Origin: Porphyridium purpureum
Taxonomy: Eukaryota; Rhodophyta; Bangiophyceae; Porphyridiales; Porphyridiaceae
Direction of reading: 5' to 3'
NCBI GenBank assembly: GCA_008690995.1
Contig: VRMN01000001.1
Coordinates: 1,550,001 to 1,614,000, forward strand
Length of the DNA stretch: 64,000 nt
The translations under genes and the position numbers were made by a program. The notes beneath the pieces are model-generated. The model saw only the letters and a program-made list of their open reading frames with translations. It ran no database searches and was not told where the DNA came from. Shown piece by piece: positions 37,824 through 47,696 of this stretch (within the stretch, counting starts at the first letter, position 1; each line of letters opens with the position of its first letter).

Positions 37824-39626
37824 TCATCGCTTGGCTTCGCTGAGCAAAAAGCCCTCCACGCAAGCTGGAGCACTTGCCGGTGTGATTTCAGAGCCGGCCT
37901 CGGCAGCTGCCGAGGTTTGCGGATTCCGCGGCACCTGGCTTACGCGACTTTTCGCAAATGTGTTCCCGATGAGGGACATCATCTCATCCAGTCGCGGCAT
38001 GGGCGCCAACTGCTCGCCCCTCGTGAAAATCATACTACTGGAGCTGTCCCAATGCCCCATGTCATGCGGATCACCCTTCTCATTCTCCCCTTCGTCATCA
38101 CTGTCTTGGTACGCAATGCCGCGCATGTTCTCGTCCGCTTGGTCCGAGTAGATCAGGTTGGCGCTACGAGCCATGTCCGTAATGAACCGTTTGCGGTCGG
38201 CACTGCGTTCGCCATTGTCCCTGCCCATGAACGATTTGCTGCCGGTCGCGGTTTCGCCCAACAGGGGCTGATACAGCATGAACGATGCTTCTTGAATCAG
38301 GGTGCACGCTGTCTCGAAGAAGATGCCCTGGCCAATGACGGACCAAACAACCAAACTGTACGTCATGATGAACAGCAGTGCGCTCTGCCTCGCTTCCAAG
38401 AACTGTGAACCAACGAGCAGAGTCAGGGCAATGGCTAGCCCTCCGCGCAAGCCAGCCCAAGTCAGCAGCAGGATCGTTCCAATCTTGTACTGTGATTTCG
38501 GATGCCTGAGTCGGCGGCCGATGGTCTTTTCAATCGCTACCACCGAAAGCAACGAGCACGCAACAGAGATCGCGCGCGAAAAGAGACTGATAGGGATAAT
38601 GCCCACCGCTGCGTACGCAATTTGCAGGATGCTAATGCCAGCCAGATCCGAGTCGGCGCGGTCCATGGCAACAGTCATCAGTCCGATGGCGAAAAACAGT
38701 AACGAATTGAGCGTCTCGTCGATAAAGCGCCAGAGCTGGTAAAAGCCGTTCCGTCCGTCCGTTGAAAAGCTATACGCCACGCCGTGGTTGCCCATAAGCA
38801 GGCCGGCCACGACCGATGCGAGCGGCGCGGAGACACCCATCAGGTTGCAAAGGACCTGAATGTTGGCAACAAGCACGACTGATATCGTGATTTCGAGCAC
38901 CGCCTCCTCCACGGATTGGATAAGCAAATATGCTAGGTATCCCAAAAATAGTCCAAGCAGCACGCCGCCCAGACACTCTTGCAGGAACAGCGAGGCGATG
39001 GCGAACGCATGGTCCGTCCAGCTCATTTCCGAGTAGGTGACAATCTGCAGGAGGCCCGAGAACAGCACGATGCCCACTGCGTCGTTGAACAGGGCCTCGC
39101 TCATCACAAAGTAGCGCGTCGAGACCGGAATGAGGTCCGGCTTGTCGTTGAGGATGGACGCGACTGCGACCGGGTCGGTTGGCGAGACAATGGCGCCAAA
39201 CAGGAGGCAATATGTCATAGGAAGCGGGCTGACCGCACGCAGCAAGCAGTAGGTGAGAAGTCCGATCAAAAGAGTGGACACGAGCGTGCTGATGAGCCCG
39301 AGCGCCACGGCGGTGGCCGTGACTCGCCGAAGCGCGCGCAAGTCCACCTCGATTGCTGACGCAAAGAGCAGATATCCCAACAGGAAGCGCATCAAAATAT
39401 CCGGGAATCCGTTCGTCAAGAAGATGCGAATTTCGGCAACAGTCGAGTACGCCGGCCAAGGAACTTGCAGCCGTGCCAGCACGAGCAGCAGGAGCGAAGC
39501 GATGATCGCGCTGAGCGCCATCATGACGGACGCCGGCAGGCGAATATAGTGCCAGTTGATGCACCGAACCGTGACTGTCACTGTCAGGAGCATGGTGACC
39601 ATCTCAAAAATGCCCATGTAATTCAT
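37824..39626 (-). CDS. CPA1-family Na+(K+)/H+ antiporter
   Basis: 600 residues, ATG at 39626. About twelve hydrophobic segments fill 1-440. CPA1 marks are FGAIVSPTDPVAVASILND and SEALFNDAVGIVLFSGLL: the Asn-Asp pair of the second motif is typical of electroneutral exchangers. Further segments (LTWAGLRGGLAIALTLLVG, ALLFIMTYSLVVWSVIGQGI) match the NhaP/NHE order. Residues 440-600 form a hydrophilic acidic tail with Asp/Glu runs (QDSDDEGENEKGD), likely regulatory. It would exchange Na+ or K+ for H+ at the plasma membrane or an endomembrane; the compartment is not readable. No cleavable signal is evident beyond the first helix. Confidence 0.9.
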   Translation of the reverse strand: MNYMGIFEMVTMLLTVTVTVRCINWHYIRLPASVMMALSAIIASLLLLVLARLQVPWPAYSTVAEIRIFLTNGFPDILMRFLLGYLLFASAIEVDLRALRRVTATAVALGLISTLVSTLLIGLLTYCLLRAVSPLPMTYCLLFGAIVSPTDPVAVASILNDKPDLIPVSTRYFVMSEALFNDAVGIVLFSGLLQIVTYSEMSWTDHAFAIASLFLQECLGGVLLGLFLGYLAYLLIQSVEEAVLEITISVVLVANIQVLCNLMGVSAPLASVVAGLLMGNHGVAYSFSTDGRNGFYQLWRFIDETLNSLLFFAIGLMTVAMDRADSDLAGISILQIAYAAVGIIPISLFSRAISVACSLLSVVAIEKTIGRRLRHPKSQYKIGTILLLTWAGLRGGLAIALTLLVGSQFLEARQSALLFIMTYSLVVWSVIGQGIFFETACTLIQEASFMLYQPLLGETATGSKSFMGRDNGERSADRKRFITDMARSANLIYSDQADENMRGIAYQDSDDEGENEKGDPHDMGHWDSSSSMIFTRGEQLAPMPRLDEMMSLIGNTFAKSRVSQVPRNPQTSAAAEAGSEITPASAPACVEGFLLSEAKR

Positions 39627-41993
39627 GTTGCCGACGGTGCTGTCGTGCGCGTTCGTCCCAGACGCACCGCCACGCGGCGAGATTCCAAGCGCGGTTGTCC
39701 AGTGTCCCTATTCTGTTCCGAGCGTGCCATGCGCCGCACTCGCCGTCTTGCTGGTCACAAACGTGTCATACCTCGCGCCGCGCGCCCACACACACACCTT
39801 CTTTGTCTTGTGCGTCATGTATTCCACACCACCAACACCCGCGCGCGCACCGGGTTGCTTAACCGGTCACACGCTCGAACCGTTTGCCAATGTCCAGTTA
39901 GGGTTTCCGCCACTGTACCCAATCGATTTTACTACGAGAAGGTCACTGTACCCCCACGCTAGGGTTAATTCAGAGTCTTGCACGGTGGCAAACCGGATAA
40001 CGGCGTATCGGCTAAATGTTATCCGATAAGCACAGTGGATGTTGCGTGCCGTGGTTGAAGAAGAGTGGTGGCAAGGGCAGGAGTGAAGAAACTGTGTGCC
40101 GAGGCACCTACAGAGTCAGCCGTGCACGAAGCTCGGCGCAAGAGTATGCGCTGCAGTTGCCGTCGCGCGCAGAGGTCCGAGTGCTATTTGGATATAAAGT
40201 GGTACGTCTGGCCATGGCGGCGACTACGCACTCCGTTGATTGGTGCTTGGGCGCTCTGCTGATCGGGAACTGACGGAGCCGCGCACCATCGGCAGCGCTG
40301 CTGGACCAGATTTCCGTGTGGAGGTGGCGGTGGTAGGGTGTGTGCACCACGCGAATGCCTCGTGTCTGGAGATGAGCATGCTATTGTGGTGAAGCGCTTA
40401 CGGCTGCAAGTTGAGAAGCGCGCGCGGGAATGGTCGGTGCTTGCGATCGTGCGGTGTGGTGGCAGCGCTGACAGCTTGGTCGTGCTCGCAGGAGGGAAAG
40501 TAAACTCGGAAAGTTTGCTTGGCTATATGGTGGTTCAGTCGAGTACGCACCTGCATGAGCGAGCGGTGGTCTTGTCGAATGTTCTGTAGCATGTACACGA
40601 CTCATCAAGAGAATAGGGCAACGCTGGACATCCAGTTTGTGCTGACTACACGTGCTCACCCTCACGTCGACGTTGTTCTCGCTTACACAGGGTGAATCAT
40701 GCGCGTGGATACACAAGGCATGAAACTCAGATTCGTCGTAGGACCAAAAGCTTTTGGTCCTGGCAGCCCGCCGTGGACTACGAAACCAGCACAGACAATG
40801 GAGCGAGGAAATGGAGAGCCAAGCAGTCCACCGGTCCTCGCGACACCAGATTCTTGCGAATGGCTGCCAATGCCGAGCTTCTCGGCGCGAGCTCGGCAGA
40901 TACGAGCGAGACTGGACGACGACAGGATGCCCTTCGATGCTCAAGACCTCAAGAAATAGGTCCTCAATCAGCCTGCTGGCTCTTCTGTCAACTCGATGAA
41001 CTCGAGCGCTTTGCCAAACTTTGGCAACTTTGAACGTGCTGTCTCTTCCTCGCCGCGACTGAGTGTCTAGCGTCTTATACGCACATGCACAGCCGATTCG
41101 ATCACCGCTCCAACAAACCGAAAAGAGCGCATCACCACGCCAAAGTGCATGCAGACGCTTAGTGGCCTCCCGCCCATAAGGACTTTTGTTTTAAATGGCC
41201 TGGTTACGCTCAGCGTGCTCGATGCCAAGTCTAAGGCTGGCAAACGTCAAGCAGTGGCGCCTTGTGATGCGGCCACACTTGTGAGATTTGAGGCGCGCAC
41301 ATAGCTATTCCAAGACAAGGACGCAGCGACGTGGAATAGCTTTAAGGAGGAGCTGAAGACGCTCATCATAAAAATTATAGAATCCGTGGCACCCGGCTTT
41401 GCGGCACTCGCAACGGGTCCAGGCAACCTCCTGCGTATGCCACTTCATCCAGCCGGTCCGGGAACCGCGGCGCGAGTCCAACTTCCGTGCGATTGCCGCC
41501 AACCGCAGCACGGGCGCCGAAGCCCACGCCGGCATCCGACCGCGTGGCGCATGGCATCAGCGCCCATCATTTCTACCGGCGCCGAGCTTCTGGCCGCCGC
41601 GCGCTCGGAATCGACGCACGGATGCACGTCTGAGCGCGCATGGACGTGCGCGGATGAGTTGAGATCGAGAGGTACAGTGTGAAGTACACTCAGCGTCTTA
41701 TCAAACGAGGCTGTTTTACCAGGCGCGCCACGTTTCGGCGCAGCATCGCGGCCGATCTCCACTCCACGTGGATGAAGGTGAGGAAGAGAGAGAGGGGCAG
41801 AGCAGGAGAAGGGAGAGCGTGCGCGTGGGTGGAGGGGTTTGGGCGGGTCTCGGGACGCTCGCGGGGTGGCGCCGTGCATAGTTCAAGCAGCGAGCAGCCA
41901 CTTCGGGAGCAGGGGCTGTGCTGCAGCGACGTGGCGAGGCTCAACGGCGCTCGCGCAGAGCTTGGCGTGGCCGGTCTCTGAGCGCACGAGCCT
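39627..41993. other. Long intergenic region with a decayed gene copy
   Basis: 2.4 kb between the antiporter and the starch synthase. It contains two CACTGTACCC motifs (about 39914 and 39946), a GATAACGG/CGTATCGGC patch near 39990-40025, a relic of the starch-synthase N-terminus (about 40338-40960), and GGTACAGT at about 41672. The remainder shows no gene. Confidence 0.5.
40338..40960 (+). pseudogene. Decayed copy of the amylase-starch synthase N-terminus
   Basis: Two stretches echo the intact gene about 1.7 kb downstream, in the same order. Near 40505-40590 HERAVVLSNVL, then a stop and HVHD, matches RERAVVLLNVLYDGHD (gene bases about 42250-42300). Near 40726-40870 KLRFVVGPKAFGPG...PW...RGNG...EWLPMP follows KIKVFGPTADLYAPPKW...KDGNG...DWALVP. 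The spacing between the two blocks is also similar in both. Several frame changes and stops separate the blocks, so this is a non-coding relic of a tandem duplication. Evidence is by eye and moderate. Confidence 0.5.
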
Positions 41994-44900
41994 ATGCTTG
42001 AGATCTTGAAGGTCGTCCTGGAAACCCCAAGAGTGATTGGGTTAGGAGGCAAGATGGGCGGCGCAAGTAGGTATGACAAGTGGGTGCAAACGTTTGTGGG
42101 CAAGAATGAGGCTGCGATTGCAGAGGCCATGGCCGAAATCGAGGTCGAGTTGCTGAGCGTGCAGCGCGCTGGGTATGCCTCGCACGCAGAAAGAGTGTCG
42201 CTCCTGGAGACAATGCTCGTCTGCTTGCTGGGCCACCGCGTTGACAACATTCGGGAACGTGCCGTTGTGCTGCTGAACGTGCTGTACGACGGCCACGACC
42301 TGCAGCTCACGGACTCGCTTACTGTACAAATCGCATCGGTTGACGTGAACCAGTTCCTAATCTCTGTACCACTGTCCAGCGGCCATGGCGCAAGCAGCTC
42401 AACAGCAAAGGCCGACCCCAGCAGCGTGAAGATCAAAGTATTTGGTCCGACCGCTGACCTTTATGCACCGCCAAAGTGGGTTGACGTGCCAGTCGAGCGG
42501 ACCAAGGATGGAAACGGAGTACAATGCGCGCTTCCGGCCTTCTCGCGCCCAGGATTTTACGACTGGGCCCTTGTGCCGGCTTCCATGTCGTCGACACGCG
42601 TGCCGTCCTCTACAGATTCTCTGGATCCGGCCGTCGCTGCGTTTGATCACCGGCGATGCAGGGGTCGCGTGATTGTGCAACCGGCTGGCGTGCGGGACGA
42701 GTATCTCTTTGAAGCACCCGTGGATCAAGTGGGCGCATCGTGGGATGAGTCGACGGGTGCCTTGCAAGACCTGGGCAACTTTGATCGCATCTTGGAGATT
42801 CTGCCCGACCTGAAAATGAAAGGCGTCACGGGCGTTTATGTTATGGGTGCACTGGAACGACCCGTCGATGACCCGGATGCCGCGCCGTTTAACGTGGCGG
42901 ATCGCGCCAGTGTGTGCTCCAAGGTGGGCGGCGAAAAAATGTTTGCGCACCTCACATCGGAGATGCGCTCGCTCGGCCTCAAGCCTATCATCGATGGCTT
43001 CGATCGCGTGAGCCGCGGCTTTCATCGTAAATACCGCAAATTTGTTGTAGACACACTCAACCAGCGCGGCGTGCCGACGCCGCATCCAGGCACGGACGCC
43101 AGGGAAAACCAGTGGTCAGACTCGGTGCTGCTGAATTATCGACGCGTGGAGGTGTGGGATCTATTGGTGCAAGAGCTCAAAGTACTTGCGCGAAAGTACG
43201 GCGTGCGCGGTGTGCGCCTGGACAATGCCCAGAGCTACCCGTTGATTCTAGCGGAAGATCCGTCGCTGTATCGGCGCGACCCGGATGGTGAGATGCACTA
43301 TAGCATGGACGAGATCTTCTTTGGACAGATTGTCAAGCCGAATGCCGAGTGTGCGTACTGGACGACCGGTGCATGCTTGGACCTGAATTATCCCAACCCC
43401 TTCCTGATCAAGGTTGTCAGAGAAATGTGGAACGAGTTTCCAAACTTTTTGGTGATTGGCGAGTCGCACTTTCACCGCGAGATCGAGCTGGTGCAAAGTG
43501 GGCTTATTGTGCATTCGTTCCGAGTCGCGCAAATTCTTGCATCCCTGTCCGGTCGCACGTTGCGTCGCGACGGCTCGGTGGCGCGCATTCCGATGAGCAA
43601 GCGGTCCACGGCACGCACGCTGACGAAGCTTTACAAGAACGAGCGAGACTACATGCCGAAGGACCCGGTCATGGTGCAATCGTCGTGCTTCCACACCACA
43701 CCGTATCCTGGCGGGTTGTACGGGAGGAAGGCTTGGATGGCCGTTGATCTTTTGTATTTTTTACCGGGGATCCCGATGCTGCTTTTCGGCGAGGACAAGG
43801 GCCAGTCAGTCCGACTGAACATGATGTCGTATGCCAATCATGAAGAGACGTCTGCATACGATGTGAATTATGACCTACTTCTCCCGAAGAGTCCTCCAAA
43901 GAAGGCTGCGACCCCTGCAAATGCGAGCCCGACTGACGGTGTGAGCGCGCTCGCAACAGGAATGCGGAAAGTCATGTCGGCCAGCAATCTTGCCAATTCG
44001 CCGTTGTCACTGACTCCCGTAGCGCAGCTTGTAGCGTCTGAAGGTGGTGCTGGCAAGGGCATGAGACGCGTAAGTTCCAAGGGTCAGATTGCGGGCAAGC
44101 TCAGCACGCGTGGCTCTGTGCAGGACCTCAAGGCCATGTCGCGTACGGGTTCTGTGACGGACTTCAAGTCGCCGCTCATTCGCAATCGCTCCAAGGACGA
44201 TCTAAAGGGAATGGCGGTACGCAGCACCACGGCGACTGACGTGGCCAACCTGTCCATGTTGAACAAGCAGCTGTACGAGGAGATTGGGCCTCATGCCGGC
44301 TTTGATCTCACCCGCATCAAGGGTCATTATGACCACAGGGAGTTGATCCGTCACGAATATCCTGTTTTCAGCAAGGGATCTTTCTGCGTGCTTGGTGTCG
44401 AGCCGCTTTACCGGGAGCAGATCTTTGCGTTTGCACGCTTCACGCATACCCAATTTGTGATTGTTGTCATGAACCTCAAGGACGTACAAGACGGCGAGGC
44501 TTTCAAGGAAGCGAAAGACGTGTCCATTTTCCTTCAGCCGCTTGCTGACTCGCTCCCGGATTCGTACACGTCTCGCATGAATCACCTATTCAGCCTCAAG
44601 GACGTCTTTACGGGCGAAAAGAGGGCGGACGGTCACTTATTTACACTTGAAGAGCTAATTTTCCGCCGCATGAACTTGATGATGGAACCTCTCCATACGT
44701 GCATTTTTGAGGTGTGCGAGGCCGACTCCAGTGCGGAAACCTCGGCACTTCATTTGAAGCAGTGCGTACATCGACTTCACGCCGAGGGTGGGGACATGAA
44801 AGATCCGCGCGAGAATACAATCTCGGCTTTGTTTGCGCGCAGCGCGGCCAAAGGCATGTCAAGCTTTGCGGCAGCGCTTTTGCAGGTGGATACGATGCTA

Positions 44901-46931
44901 AGAGAGAATCACATTCCAGACGACGAATTAGATACCTTCCTGCAGCTCGCACTGCAGCGCGCAAGCGGTTTGTATTATAATGTGATCTACGAGGGCATCG
45001 AGGCACCGCGCGACTTTGAGCCACCAAAGGGAGATCGTATCATCGCATATCTGCTTCAACTTGCGTATGCTGCGCGTGAGCCCCGGGTTAAGACACTTGC
45101 CTCAAACATGCTCAAGCGTTGCCAGAATATTGGACCGCTTGTGTTTGTGTGTCCTGAGTACGGCCGTTTTTCCACCGCAGGAGGTTTGGGCGTTATGGTG
45201 GACGAACTTACAAAGGACCTTGCGGATCTAGGGCTCGAGATCTATGTTATTTCACCGTATTACACTGTGAACCGCAAAAATCAGACGGGTTACTTGGGCC
45301 CCGGCTTTAATTGGACACGCAATCTAGACATTAATGTCGGGACGCACGTCGTAACCGTCGGCGTGTGGGAGGGCAAGGAGGAAGGCGTGAACATGATTTT
45401 CCTGGAGCGCGGAGACTTTTTCCCCAAGGTGTATGCTGATGCCGGTAGCCAGGAGAAGCACCTTCAAAGCATTGTTCTCATGTCGCTGGCGTCTCTCGAG
45501 GTGATGTGTCACAAGGCCGTTCAGCCCGCGGTGTTTGTCACGAATGACTGGATGCCATCAATGGCGGCGGCTTACGCAAAACAAGGCTTCTTTGGCTCAT
45601 ACTTTGACGACACGACATTTTTCCACTTGATTCATAATCTCGGCTCCGATTACGAAGGGCGCTGCTACCCGTCGCCGCAGCAGGGCGACATGAGCATGAT
45701 CCACCGGCTTCCGACCCATTTGCTGATTGATCCATGGTGGGCACAGACGGTGGTGAATCCATCGCGCTGCGCGCTCATGTGCTCAGACTCGTGGGGCACA
45801 GTATCGCCATCCTACCTGCGCGAGCTCAAGGAATCGCACGCGCTGAAACATATTATGTTGCAGTGTCGCGCGCCGTTTGGGTATCCGAACGGGATTCGCC
45901 AGGCGCACCGCGAGCAACTGTTATTGTCGAAAGGCGCCGAAAACCACACAGCGGCGAAACGAATCCTGCAACAAAAGTATTTTGGTTTTCGAGACCTGGA
46001 TGACAGCATCCCGCTATTCGCATTTGTGGGGCGCGTGACGTCGCAGAAAGGAGTGCACATGATCTTGAACGCTGTGGATGAGCTTATCCAGTTTACAGGG
46101 GGGCGCCTCATGGTATTGGTCGGTGGACCGGCGACCTGGTCAGATCCTTATTCGGCAGGCTGCGCGCGTCACATGCAGGACCTCCGAAACCGCCACCACG
46201 ATCGCTTTTGGGCAGATCCGGACGCCTTTTTCCTTGACGGACCGCTCGTAAACTTGGGCGCAGACTTTGGTGTTATGCCGTCGCTGTTTGAGCCCGGCGG
46301 TATTGTGCAGCAGGAGTTCTTTGTGGCGGGGACGCCTGTTGTGGCGTTCAAGACGGGCGGGCTCAAGGACACAGTGCATGAGTGGAACCCGGAGACTGGT
46401 GATGGTAATGGATTTCTTTTTGATGGTTACAACCACAACGACTTTATGTGGGCAATGAAGCGCGCGCTACGCACCTTTTCGAGGCGGGCTGAGTATGAGG
46501 AATTGAGGCAGAACGCGTATGATTCCACAATTGATGTCTCACAGGTGGCGTGGGCGTGGAGCTCAGAGTTTCACCGTCTGCGTGGTGCGATCTTTGCGAT
46601 TCCGAAAGGCATCGCGACCGAGCTTGGCGAGGCGGCGGCGACGGCGGTCGATGATGGCACGTTGGAGTCCAGCGCTAAAGTGGTCACCTTTGAATGGAAG
46701 AACGCGGGCGGCGTCAACAGGGTCGAAATGAAGGGCTCATTTGACAACTGGCAGCGCTCCTCGTCGCTTGTACAAGACCCGAGCGACGACAGCAAATTTA
46801 TTATCTCGATGCGTTTGCCGCGCGGAACGTATCAGTTCAAGTTTAGAGTTGACGGACAATGGTTACTCAATGACAAGTATGAGCGCGCATCGTCCAACGG
46901 GATGGAGAACAATGTGTTCACGGTTGAATAG
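41994..46931 (+). CDS. Fused alpha-amylase-like / starch synthase (GT5) / CBM48 protein
   Basis: 1645 residues, one exon. In order: a helical N-terminus (1-150), an Ig-like segment, a GH13-like barrel (about 260-620) with GVRGVRLDNAQS (the Asp nucleophile, about 407) and FLVIGESHF (the acid/base Glu, about 488) but no clear histidine-aspartate motif IV, a Ser/Ala-rich linker (620-760), a middle region, a GT5 glucosyltransferase (about 1045-1530) with FVCPEYGRFSTAGGLG, EPGGIVQQEFFVAGTPVVAF and KTGGLKDTVHEWN, and a C-terminal AMPK-type glycogen-binding domain (1562-1645, VEMKGSFDNWQRSS, YQFKFRVDGQWL). It should elongate alpha-1,4-glucan for cytosolic floridean starch, probably from UDP-glucose as in other red algae. 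ATG at 42057 is an alternative start. Confidence 0.88.
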   Translation: MLEILKVVLETPRVIGLGGKMGGASRYDKWVQTFVGKNEAAIAEAMAEIEVELLSVQRAGYASHAERVSLLETMLVCLLGHRVDNIRERAVVLLNVLYDGHDLQLTDSLTVQIASVDVNQFLISVPLSSGHGASSSTAKADPSSVKIKVFGPTADLYAPPKWVDVPVERTKDGNGVQCALPAFSRPGFYDWALVPASMSSTRVPSSTDSLDPAVAAFDHRRCRGRVIVQPAGVRDEYLFEAPVDQVGASWDESTGALQDLGNFDRILEILPDLKMKGVTGVYVMGALERPVDDPDAAPFNVADRASVCSKVGGEKMFAHLTSEMRSLGLKPIIDGFDRVSRGFHRKYRKFVVDTLNQRGVPTPHPGTDARENQWSDSVLLNYRRVEVWDLLVQELKVLARKYGVRGVRLDNAQSYPLILAEDPSLYRRDPDGEMHYSMDEIFFGQIVKPNAECAYWTTGACLDLNYPNPFLIKVVREMWNEFPNFLVIGESHFHREIELVQSGLIVHSFRVAQILASLSGRTLRRDGSVARIPMSKRSTARTLTKLYKNERDYMPKDPVMVQSSCFHTTPYPGGLYGRKAWMAVDLLYFLPGIPMLLFGEDKGQSVRLNMMSYANHEETSAYDVNYDLLLPKSPPKKAATPANASPTDGVSALATGMRKVMSASNLANSPLSLTPVAQLVASEGGAGKGMRRVSSKGQIAGKLSTRGSVQDLKAMSRTGSVTDFKSPLIRNRSKDDLKGMAVRSTTATDVANLSMLNKQLYEEIGPHAGFDLTRIKGHYDHRELIRHEYPVFSKGSFCVLGVEPLYREQIFAFARFTHTQFVIVVMNLKDVQDGEAFKEAKDVSIFLQPLADSLPDSYTSRMNHLFSLKDVFTGEKRADGHLFTLEELIFRRMNLMMEPLHTCIFEVCEADSSAETSALHLKQCVHRLHAEGGDMKDPRENTISALFARSAAKGMSSFAAALLQVDTMLRENHIPDDELDTFLQLALQRASGLYYNVIYEGIEAPRDFEPPKGDRIIAYLLQLAYAAREPRVKTLASNMLKRCQNIGPLVFVCPEYGRFSTAGGLGVMVDELTKDLADLGLEIYVISPYYTVNRKNQTGYLGPGFNWTRNLDINVGTHVVTVGVWEGKEEGVNMIFLERGDFFPKVYADAGSQEKHLQSIVLMSLASLEVMCHKAVQPAVFVTNDWMPSMAAAYAKQGFFGSYFDDTTFFHLIHNLGSDYEGRCYPSPQQGDMSMIHRLPTHLLIDPWWAQTVVNPSRCALMCSDSWGTVSPSYLRELKESHALKHIMLQCRAPFGYPNGIRQAHREQLLLSKGAENHTAAKRILQQKYFGFRDLDDSIPLFAFVGRVTSQKGVHMILNAVDELIQFTGGRLMVLVGGPATWSDPYSAGCARHMQDLRNRHHDRFWADPDAFFLDGPLVNLGADFGVMPSLFEPGGIVQQEFFVAGTPVVAFKTGGLKDTVHEWNPETGDGNGFLFDGYNHNDFMWAMKRALRTFSRRAEYEELRQNAYDSTIDVSQVAWAWSSEFHRLRGAIFAIPKGIATELGEAAATAVDDGTLESSAKVVTFEWKNAGGVNRVEMKGSFDNWQRSSSLVQDPSDDSKFIISMRLPRGTYQFKFRVDGQWLLNDKYERASSNGMENNVFTVE

Positions 46932-47696
46932 GACACTGAGTGATAGACACAGAAGGAGAAGAAGAAAAAAAAAAGAAATGACAGAAAAGTTGATAGGTAT
47001 GAATGGTCAGTGGTGGGTGACCTGTGTGCTTTTCTCTGCTGTGACCAAAGCATGAGTCGTCGAGCCCCGCAAAGCTTGCGTAGCCTTTGCCAACGGACCC
47101 TGCGCTGCTCGCTCTTGAGCTTGCATGTCACTGCGCCTGGCAAGAGCTAACCTGGTTGCTTCCGAAATTAAATCTGCCGCACAGCACGACACATAAGCTC
47201 TAAATTTTCCTTTTCTGCGTGCCCTGCTGATTCTCGGTGGTCTCGCCATGCCGACGAGGAAGAGCGCCTCTGTCGTGATGGACTTGCGGGAGGAAGACTT
47301 CAAATCTTTCGCGGTCGAAAGGCCGAGCCGTTCGATTCGGCCTGCGGGGCGGGTTTTGCCTCTTTTTGTGATCGGCGCACTGCAGGCGCCGCGAGAACAA
47401 TGTCGTCGATGCTGTCGACTTTGGTAACCGAGGTAAATGACAACGTGTGCTTACCTTGCACGGAGGAGAGCAGGTTGTTAGTTCAGCTGGCACTTGCGCT
47501 TTGTTATATCGGGTGGAGGAAGACGGTTATTCAGGCATTTGCTCGCAAGGAAGGTATTAAGACCGCTCTCACTTGACACTGGATAATTTCCGGCACACAT
47601 TCGTGTAAGCCGTGATAATACCAGCTGGTTGCGACTCTTGCGCGCGTGCGGCGCCAAATCCAAAACATTGCGTCGGCAGTGTTCTGTTTAGATTGT
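46932..47696. other. Convergent intergenic region, no gene seen
   Basis: 765 bases between convergent 3' ends, starting with an A-rich GAAAAAAAAAAG tract (about 46960-46978). No gene or RNA recognised. Confidence 0.4.

Noticed and set aside
41690-42436. 248-codon minus-strand open frame over the starch-synthase 5' end
   Set aside because: Antisense shadow of a strongly supported gene; Ser/Leu/Pro-rich with no family signal.
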